15,852 bases of DNA, from contig JALRBM010000027.1 of NCBI GenBank assembly GCA_023257755.1, positions 1 through 15,852 of the forward strand, written 5' to 3'. The stretch is from Candidatus Saccharimonadia bacterium (GTDB taxonomy: Bacteria; Patescibacteriota; Saccharimonadia; Saccharimonadales; Saccharimonadaceae). Each line of letters begins with the position of its first letter. Within the stretch, counting starts at the first letter, position 1. A program made the translations under genes and the position numbers. Shown one piece after another: positions 13,650 to 15,852 of this stretch. The notes beneath the pieces are model-generated. The model did not search any database. It saw nothing but the letters and a program-made list of their open reading frames with translations, and was not told the DNA's origin.

Positions 13650-13726
13650 TGGTACACCCGACAGGATTTGAACCTATGGCCTTTGGCTCCGCAAGCCAAC
13701 GCTCTATCCAGCTGAGCTACGGGTGC
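13650..13726 (-). tRNA. tRNA-Arg, anticodon GCG
   Basis: 77 bases with encoded CCA. Acceptor GCACCCG against CGGGTGT (one G-U at the end), D-arm GCTC...GAGC, anticodon arm TTGGC-TTGCGGA-GCCAA giving anticodon GCG (reads CGC and CGU), T-arm ATAGG-TTCAAAT-CCTGT, discriminator A. Most bacteria use ACG here, edited to ICG by TadA. Confidence 0.95.
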
Positions 13727-13730
13727 AAAT

Positions 13731-13765
13731 GCGGTGTCACGCATGAAGGCATGCGCGGGCACCGC
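13731..13765 (-). other. Two-part hairpin in the tRNA-Arg precursor leader
   Basis: Outer stem GCGGTG/CACCGC (13731-13736 with 13760-13765) and inner stem CGCATG/CATGCG. It lies 5 bases before the tRNA 5' end in the predicted 89-base precursor leader. A role in RNase P or other processing is only a guess. Confidence 0.45.
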
Positions 13766-13821
13766 TTTTCGTGTAACTAGAAGGTGCTTTCTGACTGCAT
13801 TTTCAGCAGCGAACATTGGTT

Positions 13822-13830
13822 ATTGTACCA
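13822..13830 (-). promoter_or_regulatory. tRNA-Arg promoter, extended -10 (TGG TACAAT)
   Basis: TACAAT on the minus strand (13827-13822) preceded by TGG; TTGCCC lies 18 bases further upstream. Predicted start near 13815, giving a long leader. Near it CATACTGTATG (13854-13864) is an 11-base palindrome of unknown meaning. Confidence 0.55.
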
Positions 13831-13872
13831 TGCACCTCTAGTGAAGGGCAACACATACTGTATGCTAGCAGG

Positions 13873-14541
13873 CTAAAGTCGCAGTTTTCGCACTAATTTG
13901 TCGATAATATCCAGATGAAGCTCCTGCATCGGCAGTCGCGCGCCAAGCATATCAACGATTGCTTCGCCAGCTTCCTCGGGGAAATAGACAGATACACCCG
14001 GTAGAAACCGCTTGGTAGGGATAAGCATCACGGAATATTCAGCCCCGTCTCTCACAACCCCAAATCCTTTAAAGTCAGCAAAGGGGTAGAGTCTGTCGTT
14101 GATGTGAAGCCCTTGGCGGCTTAACGTGTAGTTAAGGACCCGCGGCGGGCGGTGGGAATATACCAACAGGGCCGCCGCCATTACCGGGATCAGAATCGCG
14201 AACGTGATCGACTGAATAACGAGAATTGCAAGGGCAATCAGCCCAATAACGACAATGGCGAATAACACGAACCATAGTCCGTTCTTCTCGTGATGGATAT
14301 ATTCGTGAGCCTGCCAGCGTACTGGCTCGTCAGCGGACGGTGCAGCAGGTTTGTCCTCCGGTGACGGAGGGGTCGGCTCCTCAAGAGGAGCGGAGCCTGC
14401 ACCGTGCAGCGATTCATCGGGGGTCATAGAGACGACGGGTTCGGCACTCGCCGCCTGCGGATCTTCGGCCACGGCAAAAGGCGCCTTTGAAGGCTGCTCG
14501 ACTGGGCGGACCCATTCGTTTTTATCCTGTTCAGGTTGCAT
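13873..14541 (-). CDS. Two-TM membrane protein with acidic Pro-rich head and PH-like tail
   Basis: 222 aa from ATG 14541. Residues 1-75 are polar, acidic and Pro/Ala/Glu-rich, probably disordered. Two membrane helices follow (about 89-109 and 111-128), then SHRPPRVLNYTLSRQGLHINDRLYPFADFKGFGVV and a beta-rich cytoplasmic domain ending in helix VDMLGARLPM and IIDKLVRKLRL. This layout resembles bacterial PH-domain-like membrane proteins common in CPR genomes; I cannot name a function. The open frame extends to 14673, but TATACT (14553-14548, preceded by TGC) gives a transcription start at 14541 exactly, so the longer version would be untranscribed. The upstream extension would also run into the GC-rich island's 3' hairpin. 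Confidence 0.72.
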   Translation of the reverse strand: MQPEQDKNEWVRPVEQPSKAPFAVAEDPQAASAEPVVSMTPDESLHGAGSAPLEEPTPPSPEDKPAAPSADEPVRWQAHEYIHHEKNGLWFVLFAIVVIGLIALAILVIQSITFAILIPVMAAALLVYSHRPPRVLNYTLSRQGLHINDRLYPFADFKGFGVVRDGAEYSVMLIPTKRFLPGVSVYFPEEAGEAIVDMLGARLPMQELHLDIIDKLVRKLRL

Positions 14542-14547
14542 ATCGCT

Positions 14548-14556
14548 AGTATAGCA
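14548..14556 (-). promoter_or_regulatory. Promoter of the PH-like membrane protein gene (TGC TATACT)
   Basis: TATACT (14553-14548) preceded by TGC; 7 bases downstream is 14541, the A of the ATG, so a leaderless mRNA is expected. Confidence 0.6.
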
Positions 14557-14592
14557 CGAGCAGAATACCAGCAAGGTGAAATCATTTCTCAT

Positions 14593-14648
14593 GGGATGCC
14601 AGGGGCGGATACGAGCGGCGCCAGCCACTCGGGCCGCCCCTGAATCCC
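14593..14648 (-). terminator. Long interrupted hairpin after the second GC-rich gene
   Basis: Three nested stems: GGGAT/ATCCC (14593-14597 with 14644-14648), AGGGGCGG/CCGCCCCT (14601-14608 with 14634-14641) and CGAGCGGC/GCCACTCG (14612-14619 with 14624-14631), a total of 21 pairs counting one G-U that forms only in the minus RNA. It starts at the stop codon. No T-tract follows, so it may protect the 3' end or end transcription inefficiently. Confidence 0.55.
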
Positions 14649-15337
14649 TACGTGGTGATGAGGCAGGATGCACCCTCCCCGTCCACCAGGAGGACCGCGT
14701 TCACGATGCCCGCCTCGACGAGCCTCACCAGGTCCTCGGCCGGATCGTCTGCCGGCACCCAGGTTGGGTCGGCCCTGCCGCACAGTTCGCAGTAGCGAAG
14801 CAGTGCGAGACAGCCGTTCGCCGTCCCGGCACCTTGGATGTACTGGTGCTGACAGCGCAAGGCACAGTCGTCGCAGACCCTGCGCTGGACCTCGATGCTC
14901 CGCGCCAGCGGGCCGTTGCACTCCTTGCACTGAACGGCGAAGCCGAGCTGCATCCGCGAAGCGGTGGACCCTTCCTTGACCCGCAGGCCACCGTAGTACC
15001 CGTAGGACAGGAGCCTGCCGCGAACGGTGGCATCCTGCACGGTCTCCAGGTCCAGGTGGATCTTGAGACCGCCGCGGTAGTCGGTGTAGGTCACGTTGCC
15101 CTCGCGGCGCCTGTAGGACACCCCTCCACAGAAGAAGTCCATGCCCAGCAGGCGGTCCTTCGTCAGCGGATTGGCGTAGTGCGAGCCACCGAACTTCCAC
15201 AGGAGCGTGTCCGGCGCTCCGGCCAGTACTTGCTCGAGGATCTCGGCAGCGTCGCTACCCACAGGCTCGACCACGATGTCGTCGCCCTCCATGGTCAGCG
15301 CCACGTTCGTGCGCGTAAATCCGTCTCGAAAAGCCAT
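14648..15337 (-). CDS. GC-rich orphan with Cys-pair (zinc-ribbon-like) motifs
   Basis: 229 aa; no family recognised. No signal peptide or membrane helix. The N-terminal 125 residues look like a mixed alpha/beta domain (KFGGSHYANPLTKDRLLGMDFFCGG and YTDYRGGLKIHLDLETV are notable). Then come Cys pairs: C137-x2-C140 and C155-x2-C158 (with C162), spaced like a four-Cys zinc ribbon, and C183-x2-C186. Ten Cys in all. Bases 14761-14820 are 39/60 G+C, and third codon positions are mostly G or C. Of the overlapping open frames, this one has a Shine-Dalgarno (AGGTGA, 7 bases from ATG 15337) and sensible composition. It sits alone between the PH-like gene and tRNA-Ser(GCT), with its own promoter and 3' hairpin. 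Likely acquired horizontally; function unknown. Confidence 0.68.
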   Translation of the reverse strand: MAFRDGFTRTNVALTMEGDDIVVEPVGSDAAEILEQVLAGAPDTLLWKFGGSHYANPLTKDRLLGMDFFCGGVSYRRREGNVTYTDYRGGLKIHLDLETVQDATVRGRLLSYGYYGGLRVKEGSTASRMQLGFAVQCKECNGPLARSIEVQRRVCDDCALRCQHQYIQGAGTANGCLALLRYCELCGRADPTWVPADDPAEDLVRLVEAGIVNAVLLVDGEGASCLITT

Positions 15338-15363
15338 TGCGGCCTCACCTTCGTAGGGATAGT

Positions 15364-15393
15364 GATCGATATCGATCTAAAAATACTTTACCA
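15364..15393 (-). promoter_or_regulatory. Promoter and 14-base palindrome of the second GC-rich gene
   Basis: Minus strand: TGG TAAAGT (15393-15385) as a weak extended -10, with predicted start near 15378. The perfect palindrome GATCGATATCGATC (15364-15377) occupies the first 14 transcribed bases; it could be an operator, or a 5-pair hairpin with an ATAT loop at the RNA 5' end. Confidence 0.5.
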
Positions 15394-15400
15394 TAAATTC

Positions 15401-15433
15401 ATTAAAAAGAAAGAAGTCGAGCTATACTCGACT
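15401..15433 (-). terminator. Terminator after tRNA-Ser(GCT)
   Basis: Minus strand: AGTCGAG-tatag-CTCGACT (15433-15415), seven perfect pairs, followed by a T-rich run (TTCTTTCTTTTT). It stands between the tRNA and the second GC-rich gene, insulating the latter. Confidence 0.78.
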
Positions 15434-15440
15434 CTTTTCT

Positions 15441-15533
15441 TGGCGGAGGAGGGGAGATTCGAACTCCCGCTACAGGTCTCCCCGTACTAACGATTTAGCA
15501 AACCGTCCCCTTCAGCCACTTGGGTACTCCTCC
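15441..15533 (-). tRNA. tRNA-Ser, anticodon GCT
   Basis: 93 bases with encoded CCA. Acceptor GGAGGAG pairs with CTCCTCC, discriminator G. Anticodon arm ACGGT-TTGCTAA-ATCGT gives GCT (reads AGC and AGU). Long variable arm typical of serine tRNAs, T-arm GGGAG-TTCGAAT-CTCCC. Confidence 0.96.
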
Positions 15534-15547
15534 AAAGTGACTTGACA

Positions 15548-15556
15548 ATTGTAGCA
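15548..15556 (-). promoter_or_regulatory. tRNA-Ser(GCT) promoter, extended -10 (TGC TACAAT)
   Basis: TACAAT (15553-15548) preceded by TGC on the minus strand, the same nine bases as at the other tRNA-Ser promoter. Predicted start near 15541, eight bases before the tRNA. Confidence 0.62.
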
Positions 15557-15593
15557 CACAACAGGGGCGGCGAATAGATTTTTGTCTAAGTTT

Positions 15594-15636
15594 TGCTATA
15601 ATTAGATACATATGGTCTAAAGAAGAAAGGAGTGCC
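15594..15636 (+). promoter_or_regulatory. Pilin gene promoter (TGC TATAAT) and Shine-Dalgarno
   Basis: TGC TATAAT at 15594-15602; predicted start about 15609. The 28-base leader has AAAGGAG (15626-15632), four bases before ATG 15637, so unlike most single genes here this one uses a ribosome-binding site. Confidence 0.65.
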
Positions 15637-15852
15637 ATGAAGAAATTGCATCGACATGCAGCCGTCATCGGTATTTTTGCCGCAGCCTTTCTTACTCTTT
15701 GGATCGCGCCTCAGACACACGCGGCTTTTGACCTTTCTATGATCGACGGGGCAAATTCAGCCAGGGGACTCGACCAAGCTACGGATCTTTTTGGCGCCAC
15801 TGGTATTTTTACCACGGTCAGCAATGTCATGTTATTCATTGTCGGGGCACTC
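15637..15852 (+). CDS. VirB2/TrbC-like pilin precursor (3' partial)
   Basis: 72 codons visible, running off the window. A signal peptide (MKKLHRH + hydrophobic IGIFAAAFLTLWIA, likely cut after THA, residue 29) is followed by a short polar segment (AFDLSMIDGANSARGLDQATDLFG) and the start of a membrane helix (IFTTVSNVMLFIVGAL). This matches short type IV secretion pilin-like proteins with signal peptide and two membrane helices, as often found ahead of virB-type genes in Saccharibacteria; that comparison is from memory of the family style. If right, virB4/virB6-like genes should follow to the right. The strong Shine-Dalgarno and consensus -10 suggest high expression. Confidence 0.68.
   Translation, partial: MKKLHRHAAVIGIFAAAFLTLWIAPQTHAAFDLSMIDGANSARGLDQATDLFGATGIFTTVSNVMLFIVGAL

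Noticed and set aside
13607..13816. 69-aa frame on the minus strand whose ATG lies at the predicted tRNA-Arg transcription start
   Set aside because: It reads straight through tRNA-Arg and its terminator; the VAQLDRALACGAKGHRFKSC stretch is the well-known false translation of this kind of tRNA.
14593..15377. Second GC-rich unit as an element integrated into tRNA-Ser(GCT)
   Set aside because: It lies just past the tRNA 3' end, but I found no repeat of the tRNA end at the far edge and no integrase gene.
14576..15490. 304-aa plus-strand frame and 203-aa minus frame in the second GC-rich block
   Set aside because: The plus frame runs through the tRNA-Ser terminator and tRNA and lacks a ribosome site; the minus 203-aa frame has no start signal and an Arg/Gly-rich composition.

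Overview
The window looks like a piece of a small, gene-dense Patescibacteria (CPR) chromosome, most likely a Saccharibacteria (TM7) relative. This is inferred from gene style: short intergenic gaps, overlapping stop codons, a cut-down MurE, FemAB paralogs, a membrane-anchored sugar-dehydrogenase-like protein, a Cys-less cupredoxin, and a VirB2-like pilin of the type IV secretion kind at the right edge. Lineage is not proven, because no rRNA or ribosomal protein gene is present. No IS element, CRISPR array or phage module was seen, and no stretch over 300 bases lacks a gene.

Layout. 1-2091: a FemAB-type peptidoglycan amino-acyl transferase (5' end missing) converging with murE. 2131-5209: a DUF1361 membrane protein diverging from tsaC, then a foreign-looking GC-rich gene (3492-3989), then tsaD; tsaC and tsaD both serve t6A tRNA modification. 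5221-8908: a second FemAB protein diverging from valS through a symmetric promoter. 8900-10294: a small His/Met-rich exported protein, rlmH and a HIT-protein gene (overlapping), and tRNA-Ser(CGA). 10369-13552: a Fic-domain protein, a DUF4190 membrane protein coupled to an anchored PQQ-type sugar dehydrogenase, a DoxX-like membrane protein, and a cupredoxin lacking the usual Cys. 13650-15533: tRNA-Arg with anticodon GCG, a two-TM protein with a PH-like tail, a second GC-rich gene with Cys-pair motifs (14648-15337), and tRNA-Ser(GCT). 15637-end: the start of a pilin gene.

Two patterns stand out. First, at least eight genes have a -10 box only 6-8 bases before the start codon, so their mRNAs should be leaderless; 13 of 17 proposed promoters carry an extended -10 (TGn before the hexamer). 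This rule corrects several start codons. Second, two single-gene GC-rich units (about 65-70% G+C in sampled lines) sit among native genes near 50% G+C. Both are built alike: AT-rich extended -10 promoter, hairpin at the 5' end of the transcript, Shine-Dalgarno, GC-rich orphan gene, strong 3' hairpin. They are the best candidates here for something undescribed.

Functionally the window mixes cell-wall building (MurE, two FemAB), translation (TsaC, TsaD, ValS, RlmH, three tRNAs), cell-surface or redox proteins, and possible host-interaction factors (Fic protein, pilin).
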